This document shows, in pieces, positions 1-9,350 of a DNA stretch of 64,000 bases (positions are counted from its first letter, which is position 1; every line of letters begins with the position of its first letter). The DNA is taken from assembly GCF_028283685.1 (NCBI RefSeq), contig NZ_JAPWKF010000001.1, positions 496,001 to 560,000 on the forward strand. The letters run 5' to 3'. Source of the DNA: Edaphobacter sp. (GTDB taxonomy: Bacteria > Acidobacteriota > Terriglobia > Terriglobales > Acidobacteriaceae). The notes under the pieces were generated by a model. It made no database searches. It saw only the letters and a program-made list of their open reading frames with translations, and had not been told where the DNA came from. Both the position numbers and the translations under genes were made by a program.

Positions 1-3000
1 AGCAACGCGACATCGGGGCTGTGCAGCGGCACCTTGATCCGCAACGCGCCAGGGAGCCTGACCTTGACATCTTCAAGCGCCTGAATCGAGGAGATGGCTA
101 GCTTGGGCGCTGAGTCTTCTTCGCCACGCAGCACGCCACGCACGAGAACCGGAACTTCGATCTTAAGTTTCTCGGCTAGCTTCTCGTACGACTGCGGGAA
201 AGCAATCAGCTCAATCTTTCCGGTCGTGTCCTCGAGAGCGGCCTGCGCATAGAGTTCGCCGGAGCGCTTGGACTTGGCGACCTTGAGGCCGGTGATCACG
301 CCTGCTATCTGGATCTCGTTCTGTGGGGACTCGTCGCGGCCGCGGCGGTAGACCTGCGGCTCCGGCTTCATCTCGACGGCTGTGGCGGTATCGACCACCT
401 TAATGTTGCGTAGCTTCTCGCGGTACTTGTCCATCGGATGTCCGGAGACGAAGAAGCCAAGGACTTCCTTTTCGTTCTGCAGGCGAGTGTGTTCATCCCA
501 TTCAGGAACGCTGGGAAGCGAATCGACCGATTGACCGGACGAGGCCATGTCGGAGTCGAAGATACCGAAGAGGCCGTGCTGTCCGGCAGCAGCATCGCGT
601 TGCGCCTTCTGAGCGCGCTCCATCGCCGAGTCCAGTGCCGCTGAAGTCTGCGCACGATTGCCGAAGGCGTCCATGGCACCGGCCTTGATCAGCGACTCCA
701 GCACGCGCTTGTTGAGACGGCTGAGGTCAACCTTCTCGCAGAACTCCCATAGCGAAGAGAAACCGGGCTTGCCTTCCTTCCGCAATTCGGAACGAGCAGC
801 GATGATGGACTCAATGGCGTTGTGACCGACGTTCTTGATGGCGGCAAGACCGAAGCCGATAGCGTTCCCCTGCTCATTCTTCACCGGAGTGAAATTCGCG
901 TCGGACATCTGCACGTTGGGCGGCACAACGGGGATATTCATCTCCTTGCACTCGCCGATGTACTTCACGACGTTTTCCGGCTTGGAGGTTTCACTCGTAA
1001 GCAGTGCAGCCATAAATTCAACCGGGTAGTGCGTCTTCAGCCACGCTGTGTGATACGCGAGGAGAGCGTATGCAGCCGAGTGCGACTTGTTGAATCCGTA
1101 GCCCGCAAACTGAAGGATAAGGTCGAAGAGCTGGCCCGCTTTATCCTTTGGGTGCTTGCGATCGGCGGCACCTTGCATAAACAAGTCACGTTGCTTGGCC
1201 ATGGCTTCGGGATCTTTTTTACCCATGGCGCGGCGCAGCAGGTCTGCGCCGCCAAGCGAGTAGCCAGCGATTGCCGAACTGATTTGCATGACCTGCTCCT
1301 GATAGACGATCACGCCGAGTGTCTCTATCAGGATGGGCTCGAGTTCGGGAAACATGTATTCGACGGCGCGGCGCCCCCACTTGCGCTCGATGAAGTCGTC
1401 GATCATACCGCCCTGAATCGGGCCAGGACGATAGAGCGCGTTGAGAGCGGTGAGGTCTTCGACGGTCGTCGGCTTGTAACGGCGGAGCACGTCACGCATG
1501 CCGCCGGATTCAAACTGGAAGACGCCGGATGTCAAGGCTCGATGGAAGACCTGTTCGTAGGTCTTCGCATCGTCGAGAGGAATCTTGGTCAGGTCAAGCT
1601 CTTCGCCGGTCGTCTGCTTGATGAGCTTCAGGCAATCATCAATAACAGTGAGTGTCGTCAGACCGAGAAAGTCCATCTTGAGAAGACCCATCTTCTCGAC
1701 GGCCTTCATGTCGTAGGCGGTGACGGTGGCGTCGTCCTTGGTGCGCGTAACGGGAACGAGCTCGGTGAGCGGCTTGGGAGCGATGACGACACCGGCGGCG
1801 TGAACGCCGGCCCCACGCACCAGTCCCTCAAGCCGCATAGCCGTATCGATCAGCTCTTTGACCTTAGGATCGGAGTCGTATGCCGTTGCGAGCGGACCGT
1901 TGTCCTTAAGTGCCTGATCGATCGTGATGCCGATGGTCGGCGGGATCATCTTGGCGACGCGATCGACCTCGCCATAGGGCATCTCGAGCGCACGTCCAAC
2001 GTCCTTGATGGCAGCCTTGGCGGCCATCGTATTGAACGTAATGATCTGCGCGACCTGATCGTTGCCGTACTTGCGCTTGACGTACTCGATGACCTCGCCA
2101 CGGCGGTTCATGCAGAAGTCGATATCGATATCAGGCATGGAGACGCGCTCAGGATTGAGGAAGCGCTCGAAGAGCAACTCGTTCTGGAGCGGATCGATAT
2201 CCGTGATCTCCATGACGTAGGCCACGAGAGATCCGGCGGCAGAACCACGGCCCGGGCCTACCGGAATTCCCTGCTCCTTTGCGTAACGGATGAAGTCCCA
2301 GACGATCATGAAGTAGCCAGGAAACTTCATCTGCTTGATGCAGTCGAGTTCGCGGTTCAACCGCTCTTCGTACTCTGCAATGGTCTTCTTGAGCAGGCCG
2401 TTGGCGCGGAGGTGCGCCACGTTGGTATCGAGGCGCTTGCGCAGGCCTTCGCGACAGACGCGCTCGAAGTAGGAGTCGAGATCATGCCCGTCGGGGACGG
2501 GAAACTCCGGGAAGGGATTGTCGACGGCGCTGAGCTTGAGGTTGCACCGGTCGATGAACTGCATCGTGCGCGTGCAGACATCAGGATTGTCGGCAAAGAG
2601 ACGATGCATCTCCTCCGCCGACTTGATGTAGAACTCCTGCGTGTCGAACTTGAAGCGGTTGGGGTCGTTCATGCTGCCTGCGGTCTGAACGCAGAGCAGG
2701 ATCTCGTGGGCGCGCGAGTCGTCGCTGGCGACGTAGTGGCTGTCGTTGGTCGCGATGAGCGGAATGTTAAGCTCACGCTCCATGCGATAGAGCGCCTCAC
2801 GCACAGGCTTATCGGGCTCCAGGCCGTGGTCCTGCACCTCGAGAAAAAAGTTGCCCTTGCCGAACATGTCTTCGAAGTGGCCCGCAGACTTCTTGGCCTC
2901 TTCGTACTTCCCTGCCATCAGGTGCTGGTTGACCTCGCCGGCGAGACAGCCGGAGAAGGCGATCAGCCCCTTCGTGTGGCGGGAGAGAAACTCCTTGGAG

Positions 3001-3353
3001 ACCCGCGGTTTGCGATAGAAGCCGTGAAGCGCCGCCTCGCTGGTTAGTCGGACAAGGTTGCGATAGCCCTCTTCGTTTTCGGCCAGCACGAGGAAGTGCT
3101 TGTAGCCGCCGGACATCTCGCGGTGGTCTTCCGTCTCGGAGAGGTAAAGCTCGCAGCCAAGGATAGGCTTGATGTTCTTCTTCTTCATGGCATCGAAGAA
3201 GTGAACCGCGCCAAAGATATTGCCGTGATCAGTCATGGCGGCTGACGTCTGGCCTATTTTGTTGAGGTGCGCGGCGAGTTTGTCGACGTCGCAAGCTCCA
3301 TCGAGGAGAGAATAATCAGTGTGGAGATGGAGGTGCGTAAACTCGGCTGCCAT
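1..3353 (-). CDS. dnaE: DNA polymerase III subunit alpha, 3' end beyond the window
   Basis: Replicative DNA polymerase catalytic subunit. The 1,117 visible codons start with an N-terminal PHP domain (HLHLHTDYS at residues 7-15) and continue through the palm, where PDIDIDF at about residues 407-413 carries the two catalytic aspartates. The reading frame runs open off the left edge, and the last visible residues look like the C-terminal region, so only a short tail is missing compared with the roughly 1,160 residues of E. coli DnaE. The ATG chosen gives the normal MAAEFTHLH beginning. It is preceded by a weak GGAGT and, six nucleotides upstream, by a -10-like TAACAT, so the mRNA may be leaderless. 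No SOS box or other operator was recognised. Confidence 0.97.
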   Translation of the reverse strand, partial: MAAEFTHLHLHTDYSLLDGACDVDKLAAHLNKIGQTSAAMTDHGNIFGAVHFFDAMKKKNIKPILGCELYLSETEDHREMSGGYKHFLVLAENEEGYRNLVRLTSEAALHGFYRKPRVSKEFLSRHTKGLIAFSGCLAGEVNQHLMAGKYEEAKKSAGHFEDMFGKGNFFLEVQDHGLEPDKPVREALYRMERELNIPLIATNDSHYVASDDSRAHEILLCVQTAGSMNDPNRFKFDTQEFYIKSAEEMHRLFADNPDVCTRTMQFIDRCNLKLSAVDNPFPEFPVPDGHDLDSYFERVCREGLRKRLDTNVAHLRANGLLKKTIAEYEERLNRELDCIKQMKFPGYFMIVWDFIRYAKEQGIPVGPGRGSAAGSLVAYVMEITDIDPLQNELLFERFLNPERVSMPDIDIDFCMNRRGEVIEYVKRKYGNDQVAQIITFNTMAAKAAIKDVGRALEMPYGEVDRVAKMIPPTIGITIDQALKDNGPLATAYDSDPKVKELIDTAMRLEGLVRGAGVHAAGVVIAPKPLTELVPVTRTKDDATVTAYDMKAVEKMGLLKMDFLGLTTLTVIDDCLKLIKQTTGEELDLTKIPLDDAKTYEQVFHRALTSGVFQFESGGMRDVLRRYKPTTVEDLTALNALYRPGPIQGGMIDDFIERKWGRRAVEYMFPELEPILIETLGVIVYQEQVMQISSAIAGYSLGGADLLRRAMGKKDPEAMAKQRDLFMQGAADRKHPKDKAGQLFDLILQFAGYGFNKSHSAAYALLAYHTAWLKTHYPVEFMAALLTSETSKPENVVKYIGECKEMNIPVVPPNVQMSDANFTPVKNEQGNAIGFGLAAIKNVGHNAIESIIAARSELRKEGKPGFSSLWEFCEKVDLSRLNKRVLESLIKAGAMDAFGNRAQTSAALDSAMERAQKAQRDAAAGQHGLFGIFDSDMASSGQSVDSLPSVPEWDEHTRLQNEKEVLGFFVSGHPMDKYREKLRNIKVVDTATAVEMKPEPQVYRRGRDESPQNEIQIAGVITGLKVAKSKRSGELYAQAALEDTTGKIELIAFPQSYEKLAEKLKIEVPVLVRGVLRGEEDSAPKLAISSIQALEDVKVRLPGALRIKVPLHSPDVAL

Positions 3354-3359
3354 GACTCC

Positions 3360-3365
3360 ATGTTA
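3360..3365 (-). promoter_or_regulatory. Putative -10 element of dnaE (leaderless type)
   Basis: TAACAT lies exactly 6 nt before the dnaE ATG, so transcription would start at or next to the start codon. It matches TATAAT at 4 of 6 positions and has no convincing -35. It is listed because the same geometry recurs at ispH, addB, ruvC and pilD. Confidence 0.4.
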
Positions 3366-3447
3366 AGCCCGCAGCAATTGAGGAAAACAGGGACGAAACT
3401 GCCAGGAACCGTTCCATGTTCCCGGCAGCTCAGATGGCGACCCGACT

Positions 3448-4494
3448 TTAGCCGACCAGACCAATAGCAAGGTCGTAGTAAAGGTCTACGGCCTCAAGCA
3501 GTTCCTTCTTGGCGATCTTCTCGTTTGGCGTGTGCGCAACGTGGATGGAGCCGGGGCCGAGGAGGAAGGGCTCTCCCCAGTTGGTCAGCGAGGGAATATC
3601 GGTCGTAAACTTGGCCACCATGGTGGGGAGATTGCCGACCTTCCTCATCCGAACATAGGGCAGTTCCAGAGAAAATGAGACATCGGCACGATCGCCGACG
3701 ACCTTGACGATATTGGCTTTGGTCTCATCCGCAGGTGAAACAAGGCGAATCAGCAGGTGGGCCTCGGCCTTATCGGCAATGACGTTGGGTGCGCGACCGC
3801 CTTCAAGCAGGCCAATATTCATCGTGGAAGGGCCAATCTCCGGCTCAACCGGAAGCGGCATCGCCAGGAGATCGTGCAAGGCTTCGATTAACTTGTCGAT
3901 TGCAGATTCACCGAGTTCGGGGTAAGCGGAGTGGGCCATCTTGCCCTTAGCGCGCAGCTCGACACGGAGAGCCCCCTTGGAAGCAAGCGCGAGACGGTTG
4001 TCGGTAGGCTCGCCGTTGATCAGGAACTTCGATCCCCGGGGATTCTCGTTGGCGACCGTGGCCCCAGCCGAGTCGCGCTCCTCGCCAACAACGAACAGCA
4101 AACCGACCTTGACGCCAGCTTCGCGCAAGCGATCAGCCGCTGCGACCTGGGCGGCGAGGATTCCCTTTGCATCGCAGGTGCCGCGGCCATAAAGGAACTC
4201 ATCATCTTCAGTGCAGCCGAAATAAGGCGGAACCGTATCGAAATGTGTCGAGAGGACGACATCGGCCGTGACGCCGGGCATGGAGGCATAGACATTGAAC
4301 CGATCGCTATCGCCTGCACCCGGCGTCATTGAGCGCTCGGGCTGAGCGACCGCCATCCGCTCGACCTCGTAGCGCTGGGAGAGAAGATATTCATGAAGAA
4401 AAGATCCGGCCAGGCCCTCGTTATAGGTGGTGGATTCGATATCGACGAGTTGCCGGGTGAGCTGGATAGGATCGACGGGCATGACTCCCAGCAT
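3448..4494 (-). CDS. M20 family metallodeacylase (ArgE/DapE-like)
   Basis: Zinc-dependent amidohydrolase that removes acyl groups from amino acids or amino-acid intermediates in the cytosol. All family metal-site motifs are visible in order: STHFDTVP (His, Asp), GRGTCDAKG (bridging Asp), VVGEERDSAG (catalytic Glu pair), NGEPTDN (Glu/Asp) and, near the C-terminus, HVAHTPNE (His). The central dimerisation domain lies between the last two. About 348 residues is short for M20 but fits the ArgE/LysK/DapE group; the exact substrate (N-acetylornithine, N-acetyl-lysine or succinyl-diaminopimelate) cannot be read from sequence. The ATG at 4494 has a GAGG about 10 nt upstream; ATG 4482 is an alternative and TTG 4512 is less likely. 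It is transcribed away from the adjacent hydrolase gene. Confidence 0.88.
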   Translation of the reverse strand: MLGVMPVDPIQLTRQLVDIESTTYNEGLAGSFLHEYLLSQRYEVERMAVAQPERSMTPGAGDSDRFNVYASMPGVTADVVLSTHFDTVPPYFGCTEDDEFLYGRGTCDAKGILAAQVAAADRLREAGVKVGLLFVVGEERDSAGATVANENPRGSKFLINGEPTDNRLALASKGALRVELRAKGKMAHSAYPELGESAIDKLIEALHDLLAMPLPVEPEIGPSTMNIGLLEGGRAPNVIADKAEAHLLIRLVSPADETKANIVKVVGDRADVSFSLELPYVRMRKVGNLPTMVAKFTTDIPSLTNWGEPFLLGPGSIHVAHTPNEKIAKKELLEAVDLYYDLAIGLVG

Positions 4495-4555
4495 ACGATA
4501 GGCGCCTCGCAACCATGTTTTCGTCTTCCAGCTGCACAGATAAACTTATGGAACG

Positions 4556-5257
4556 ATGACTTCGTCCGAAAGCTTCTCCCGCCCCTCTGTTCAATCAATC
4601 GATGATCTCCATGGCTCAGCCGGCAAGCTGGAAGCCATCCTGAATGGAGGGAGTGACGATGCGCGCTTTGCCGTTCTGGTCTGCCATCCCCATCCCCTGG
4701 GCGGAGGCACCATGCACAACAAGGTGGTCTATCACGCGATGAAGGCCTTCTCAGGCTTTGGCCTTCCGGTCTTACGTTTCAACTTCAGAGGAGTGGGGTT
4801 GAGCGAGGGTACGTTCGATCACGGCATAGGTGAACTGGAAGACGCCAAAGCTGGGCTCGACTGGTTGGCGGCGAAGACCGGACTGCCGATTCTGCTGGCA
4901 GGCTTTTCCTTTGGCTCATTTATCGGCATGCAGGCGGCATGCGGAGACGAGCGGGTCAAGGGAGTCATCGGTCTGGGAGTTCCCTACCGCGCCGAGGGGC
5001 GCAGCTATACCTACGAGTTCCTCGAACACTGTCCCCAACCAAAGCTGTTTATCAGCGGAACGGAGGACCAGTTTGGACCACAGGAAGCCGTCGAGCCAAT
5101 GCTGCTGCGCGCAGCGGATCCCAAAAAGCTGGTCTGGATCGAAGGTGCAGAGCACTTCTTCCAGGGAACGCCGTCTTCACCAGGGGCAAAGCTTGCGCTG
5201 ATGCAGGCCGCGATACGCGGCTGGCTGAAAGATACTTTTTCTCTGGAAGAACGCTAG
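4556..5257 (+). CDS. Alpha/beta hydrolase, COG2945-like
   Basis: A 233-residue serine hydrolase of the small cytosolic dienelactone-hydrolase-like group. Visible features are HPHPLGGGTMHNKV (oxyanion-hole side) near residue 45, FNFRGVGLSEG, the nucleophile elbow GFSFGS at about residues 120-125, the acid segment SGTEDQFGP and the final histidine GAEHFF. The substrate is unknown; family members act on esters. No signal peptide is visible. A -10-like TAAACT ends 9 nt before the ATG, leaving at most a very short leader. Its TAG stop overlaps the stop of the opposing hydrolase within a CTAG. Confidence 0.85.
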   Translation: MTSSESFSRPSVQSIDDLHGSAGKLEAILNGGSDDARFAVLVCHPHPLGGGTMHNKVVYHAMKAFSGFGLPVLRFNFRGVGLSEGTFDHGIGELEDAKAGLDWLAAKTGLPILLAGFSFGSFIGMQAACGDERVKGVIGLGVPYRAEGRSYTYEFLEHCPQPKLFISGTEDQFGPQEAVEPMLLRAADPKKLVWIEGAEHFFQGTPSSPGAKLALMQAAIRGWLKDTFSLEER

Positions 5258-6102
5258 GCTGTCTTTGGCGTGGAGAGCCAATCAGTCATCGCTCGATTGC
5301 AGATCTCCGGCATCTCCTGAAACGGAATATGCCCGACACCAGGAATCACAACCAGGCTAGAGCGCGAAAAGACACGCCCGAGATCCCTGGCGGAACGTAG
5401 CCCGACCGTATGATCGCGGTCTCCCCATATAAGCAGGATCGGTTTATCCGCAAGCTGCTCCAACGATGTACGCAGGCGCTCCATCCCCGCCTCCCATCCA
5501 TGAAGGATGTTGAGTACATGGTCGATCGTTCCAGGGATGGAAAGTCCGTTGATGTATCCGTCAAGGACATCGCTGCGCAATCGCCGCGGATCACCGTACA
5601 TTCTGCGGAGCGCAACCCACTTAATTGCTCGCGGCAACCATGGAATCTGCCGTGCGAACCATGCACCAAACCGAGTCTGGTAAAAGCGAATCAGCTGCAG
5701 CCCCAGATCGCAGTAAGGATTGGCAGGCGCAAACAGAATGAGCCTGCCGACGCGTTCAGGATGACGAGCGGCCAGCATCATCGACACCGCACCACCATGG
5801 GAGTGTCCTGCAACATCAGCCTGCTCGAGCCCCAGCGCATCCATGCAGGCTGCCATAGCATCTGCAGTGGCTTCGAGACTTGCATCGAAGTTCTCGCTTC
5901 GGTCAGAATCGCCCATATTAGGCAGATCGATGGCATAGACCGTGGCGTGGCTGGCAAGCGAACGTATATTTTGCTTCCAGTTCCAGGCAGACCCCACCAG
6001 ACCGTGCAACAGAATCAGTGGACGCCCCTCTCCCGACTTGAGGTAGTGCAGGCGTGCTCCCGCGACCGAGACAAAGCCTCGTTCCATGCGAGATACCGAC
6101 AT
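5254..6102 (-). CDS. Alpha/beta hydrolase
   Basis: A canonical alpha/beta hydrolase of about 282 residues. LHGLVGSAWNW marks the oxyanion-hole strand, GHSHGG the nucleophile elbow, WGDRDHTVG the acid and VGHIPFQE the catalytic histidine. The cap region between the nucleophile and the acid is rich in aromatic and basic residues, suggesting a hydrophobic or lipid-like substrate, but nothing identifies it. ATG 6102 has GGAAG 4 nt upstream; an in-frame TTG at 6114 is less likely. It is convergent with the preceding hydrolase and overlaps it by 4 nt; the two are otherwise unrelated in sequence. Confidence 0.86.
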   Translation of the reverse strand: MSVSRMERGFVSVAGARLHYLKSGEGRPLILLHGLVGSAWNWKQNIRSLASHATVYAIDLPNMGDSDRSENFDASLEATADAMAACMDALGLEQADVAGHSHGGAVSMMLAARHPERVGRLILFAPANPYCDLGLQLIRFYQTRFGAWFARQIPWLPRAIKWVALRRMYGDPRRLRSDVLDGYINGLSIPGTIDHVLNILHGWEAGMERLRTSLEQLADKPILLIWGDRDHTVGLRSARDLGRVFSRSSLVVIPGVGHIPFQEMPEICNRAMTDWLSTPKTA

Positions 6103-6270
6103 AGCTTCCAGCAAGGGAGTAACCTCAAGAACAATGTTACAGGACTGTTAATCCACTGTTGCTGCCTAATTTAAGTTGCACAGCAACCGGGTTCAGGTCG
6201 AAGCTATTAACGGACAGTTTCTCCTAGCCGAGATTCGAAAGTCGTTCACGGACAAGGATCTAGGATTTTT

Positions 6271-6304
6271 CCCGTGACATATGGTTTTTCATATATTTAA
6301 CGGG
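6271..6304. promoter_or_regulatory. Dyad-symmetric AT-rich element, possible activator site
   Basis: CCCGT and ACGGG form the outer arms of an imperfect dyad, with an inner ATATG-N6-CATAT palindrome. It lies about 45-75 nt upstream of the sigma-54 promoter match, where an NtrC-type activator often binds. Nothing else in this 290-nt gap looks coding. Binding by the downstream regulator is inference. Confidence 0.3.
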
Positions 6305-6346
6305 CTGCCTCGGCGCATCTCCGTGAAGATAATTGATTAAGTGGTT

Positions 6347-6362
6347 TGGCATGCTGTGTGCA
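6347..6362 (+). promoter_or_regulatory. Sigma-54 (-24/-12) promoter of the kinase-regulator operon
   Basis: TGGCATGCTGTGTGCA matches the consensus TGGCACG-N4-TTGCA at all but two of the specified positions and has the obligatory GG-N10-GC spacing. The predicted start site, about 12 nt downstream, leaves a leader of about 20 nt with a GAAGGA ribosome site. The downstream operon itself encodes a sigma-54 activator, consistent with autoregulation. Confidence 0.6.
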
Positions 6363-6392
6363 TGAACACCTCCAGGTACCGACGAAGGAACC

Positions 6393-9350
6393 ATGAAGAA
6401 TGCCGCGCAAACACGGATGTTGGCTGTTGCCCTTGCCGTTGTCACGCTGGGCGCCTTCGTGCTCGCAATCCTGAACCTGAAGAGTGAGAATAACTTCGAA
6501 GTCCCTACGGATGGAGTCTCCTGGGTGGAGGGTTCCGGAGGGCTGGTCGCGCGACACGTTCCAGCAGGATCTCCCGGCGAGCGAGCCGGCATTCGCACTG
6601 ACGATGTTCTGATCGGAATCAACGAACGGCCAGTACAACGCATGGCTCCGTTTATGCGGGAGATGTTCCGCAGCGGTATATGGGCTCACTCCACATACTC
6701 AATTCTGCGTCCCCGGGCCCATGCAACCGATCTAAATAACGCCTCCAAGCTCGATATCCAGGTCATTCTGGAGCCGACGGAACGGTCCATTAACCAGGGC
6801 CTCCGCTTTATCGCGCTGGTCTATCTGTGTATCGGCATCTATGTCCTGTTCCGACGCTGGACGGCTCCAAAGGCAACTCACTTCTACATCTTCTGTCTTG
6901 TCTCCTTCGTCCTATACTCCTTCAAATACACGACTGAGCTGGATACCTTCGACTGGATCATCTACTGGGGAAACATCGCAGCCGCCGCACTGCAACCAGC
7001 CTTATTCCTGCACTTTTCCGTCAACTTCTCGGACGACTTTGCTTCGCCGACATCAGGCAAGCTAAGAAAGGCGCTCTGCGCGGCGCTGTACGTGCCAGGC
7101 GTCATGCTGATCAGCCTGCAGGTCTGGGCCATTCTCTTCTGGTCAGCGACGGAGTTGCTGCGGCATAAGCTCGACCAGCTTTCCGTCGGCTACATGGCCT
7201 TTTACTATGTGGCCGCCGCGGTACTCTTCCAGTTCCGTTATCGCCGTGCCAAGTCGGCACTTGAGCGACAGCAGCTGAAGTGGCTTACACGCGGAACCCT
7301 GCTGGCGATCACGCCGTTCACGCTGTTGTACGCGATTCCCTACCTCGCGGACATCACGATGCCGGCGACGCTCACCAAGCTGGCTGGCCTGTCTCTCGTC
7401 TTCCTACCGCTAACCTTCAGCTGGGCTATCGTGCGTTATCGCCTGATGGACGTCGATCTCATCTTCAAACGCGGCGTGACTTATACGTTAGCGACTGCAG
7501 CACTGGTGGGACTCTATTTTGGCGTCGTCGCCATTACGGCTGAGATGGTTCATGCGCGGCTCCCCAGCCTCAGCACCTGGGGCTTCCTGTTCGCGATCGT
7601 TGTCACCGGCCTGATCTTCGATCCGCTGAAACGTGCCATCCAAGGCCGCGTGGACCGCGTCTTCGATCAAAAGCGATTCGACTATCGCGAGACGCTGGTG
7701 GAGTTTGGGCGGGGCTTGAACTCGCAGACCGACCTGGGGACGCTGCTGGAATCCATCGTAGAGCGTCTTCCTCAGACTCTTCTGGTGACTCGTGTCGCCG
7801 TCTTTCTGGCACCTGAAACAGAGGTAACCAGATTGTCGCCGGCCTTTGAGCTTGCGAGTTCGCACGGTTTGACGAACATGCTGCCCGTCGAACTGAACAA
7901 CCTCGACCTTCGCTTCCTCGACTTCGACCGCGCGGATTCCAATAGCCACCTTTTCCTGGAGAATCCGCAGCAGGTGCTTCGTCTGCCGGAGTCGCAACGC
8001 CTGTCAGCGTCGCGGCTTGACCTGAATTATTACGTCCCGTGCCGCGTGGCAAACCGCGGCGGTCACGGAACGCGTACGGTGGCAGTGATTGGCCTCGGTC
8101 GTACGAATGATGGCGACTTCCTGTCGAGCGAAGATATGGAGGTGCTGGAGTCGCTGGCTGGATATATCGGCATCGCAATCCAGAATGCTCAGCTATATCG
8201 CCGTCTGGAGCAGAAGATCACCGACTTCGAACGGCTGAAAGATTTCAACGAAAATATTGTCGAATCGATCAACATCGGTATCTTTGCCGTTGACCTGGAA
8301 GACCGTGTGGAGAGCTGGAATGCGCAGATGGAGGTCATGTTCTCGCGTTCGCGCTCCGAGGCTCTCCGGCAGCCACTATCGGCCCTCTTCTCCGCTGATT
8401 TTGTAGCGCGCTTCAATGACGTCCGTAGCGAACAGGGCACGCACACCCTATATAAGTTCCGCCTACCACTTCCATCAGGTGAGATCCGCACTGCGAATAT
8501 TGCGATTGCACCTCTGGTGTCGAAGGATTTTGTGGCGATTGGCCGCATCATCCTGGTGGATGACATCACGGATCGCCTGCAGATGGAGGCGCAGCTCACG
8601 CAGTCGGAGAAGCTGTCGTCGATCGGACTCCTCGCGGCAGGCGTTGCGCACGAGGTGAATACGCCCCTTGCTGTCATCTCAAGCTATGCACAGATGCTGT
8701 CGAAGCATATGCGCGACGATGAACGACTGGCTCCCGTGCTGGAGAAGATTACGCAGCAAACGTTCCGGGCCTCGGAGATCGTCAACGGCCTGCTCAACTT
8801 CTCGCGGACCAGCGGCAGCGAATTTACCAGCGTTGATCTGAACGAACTGTTGCGCGATACGCTCGTACTGCTGGAGCATCAGTTCAAGACTGCGCAGATT
8901 CGCATACAGACAAACTTCGATACCGTTTTGCCTTCGATTCACGGCAACCGAGGCAAACTGCAGCAGGTGCTCCTGAATCTCCTGCTGAATGCGAAAGACG
9001 CCATGTTTGGCATGCAGGATGCCTCTCTTCGGATCGCCACCTTCCGCAGTGGCGGCAGGGTGATGGTGCGCATACAGGACACCGGTGCGGGCATCTCGCG
9101 CGAGCATCTGAACAAGATCTACGATCCGTTTTTCACCACGAAGACCAAGCCGCAAGAGGGTGGGCACAAAGGAACTGGCCTGGGACTCGCCGTAAGTTAC
9201 GGCATCATGCAGGAACATGCAGGTAAGATCTACGTTGAGAGCGAAGTCGGCGTAGGCACCGCATTCCAGCTTGAGTTCCCTGCCGCCGCCAACCGCCCAG
9301 CAATAACGTCAACTCCACAGGAGATTGACAGGAAGACGATTCATGCCTGA
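6393..9350 (+). CDS. Membrane histidine kinase with PDZ, GAF and PAS domains
   Basis: An NtrB-like sensor kinase of 985 residues. Order: an N-terminal membrane helix (about 10-28); a PDZ-like segment (about 45-100, with GSPGERAGIRTDDVLIGIN); a multi-helix membrane region (about 130-410); a GAF-type domain (about 440-600); a PAS domain (about 615-720); HisKA with phosphoacceptor His near residue 753 in VAHEVNTPL; and an HATPase domain (LLLNAKDAM, DTGAGIS, GTGLGLAVSYG). The PDZ-like part would face the periplasm if the first helix is a simple anchor, so it may sense exposed peptide ends or a protein partner; that is inference. A GAAGGA ribosome site supports the start. The last 8 nt overlap the regulator gene, so translation is coupled and the two form a two-component pair. 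Confidence 0.92.
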   Translation: MKNAAQTRMLAVALAVVTLGAFVLAILNLKSENNFEVPTDGVSWVEGSGGLVARHVPAGSPGERAGIRTDDVLIGINERPVQRMAPFMREMFRSGIWAHSTYSILRPRAHATDLNNASKLDIQVILEPTERSINQGLRFIALVYLCIGIYVLFRRWTAPKATHFYIFCLVSFVLYSFKYTTELDTFDWIIYWGNIAAAALQPALFLHFSVNFSDDFASPTSGKLRKALCAALYVPGVMLISLQVWAILFWSATELLRHKLDQLSVGYMAFYYVAAAVLFQFRYRRAKSALERQQLKWLTRGTLLAITPFTLLYAIPYLADITMPATLTKLAGLSLVFLPLTFSWAIVRYRLMDVDLIFKRGVTYTLATAALVGLYFGVVAITAEMVHARLPSLSTWGFLFAIVVTGLIFDPLKRAIQGRVDRVFDQKRFDYRETLVEFGRGLNSQTDLGTLLESIVERLPQTLLVTRVAVFLAPETEVTRLSPAFELASSHGLTNMLPVELNNLDLRFLDFDRADSNSHLFLENPQQVLRLPESQRLSASRLDLNYYVPCRVANRGGHGTRTVAVIGLGRTNDGDFLSSEDMEVLESLAGYIGIAIQNAQLYRRLEQKITDFERLKDFNENIVESINIGIFAVDLEDRVESWNAQMEVMFSRSRSEALRQPLSALFSADFVARFNDVRSEQGTHTLYKFRLPLPSGEIRTANIAIAPLVSKDFVAIGRIILVDDITDRLQMEAQLTQSEKLSSIGLLAAGVAHEVNTPLAVISSYAQMLSKHMRDDERLAPVLEKITQQTFRASEIVNGLLNFSRTSGSEFTSVDLNELLRDTLVLLEHQFKTAQIRIQTNFDTVLPSIHGNRGKLQQVLLNLLLNAKDAMFGMQDASLRIATFRSGGRVMVRIQDTGAGISREHLNKIYDPFFTTKTKPQEGGHKGTGLGLAVSYGIMQEHAGKIYVESEVGVGTAFQLEFPAAANRPAITSTPQEIDRKTIHA

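Noticed and set aside
822..3047. Long open frame of 741 codons on the plus strand inside dnaE
   Set aside because: It is antisense to an intact DnaE with catalytic motifs; the translated sequence is low in recognisable motifs and reflects codon bias of the real gene.
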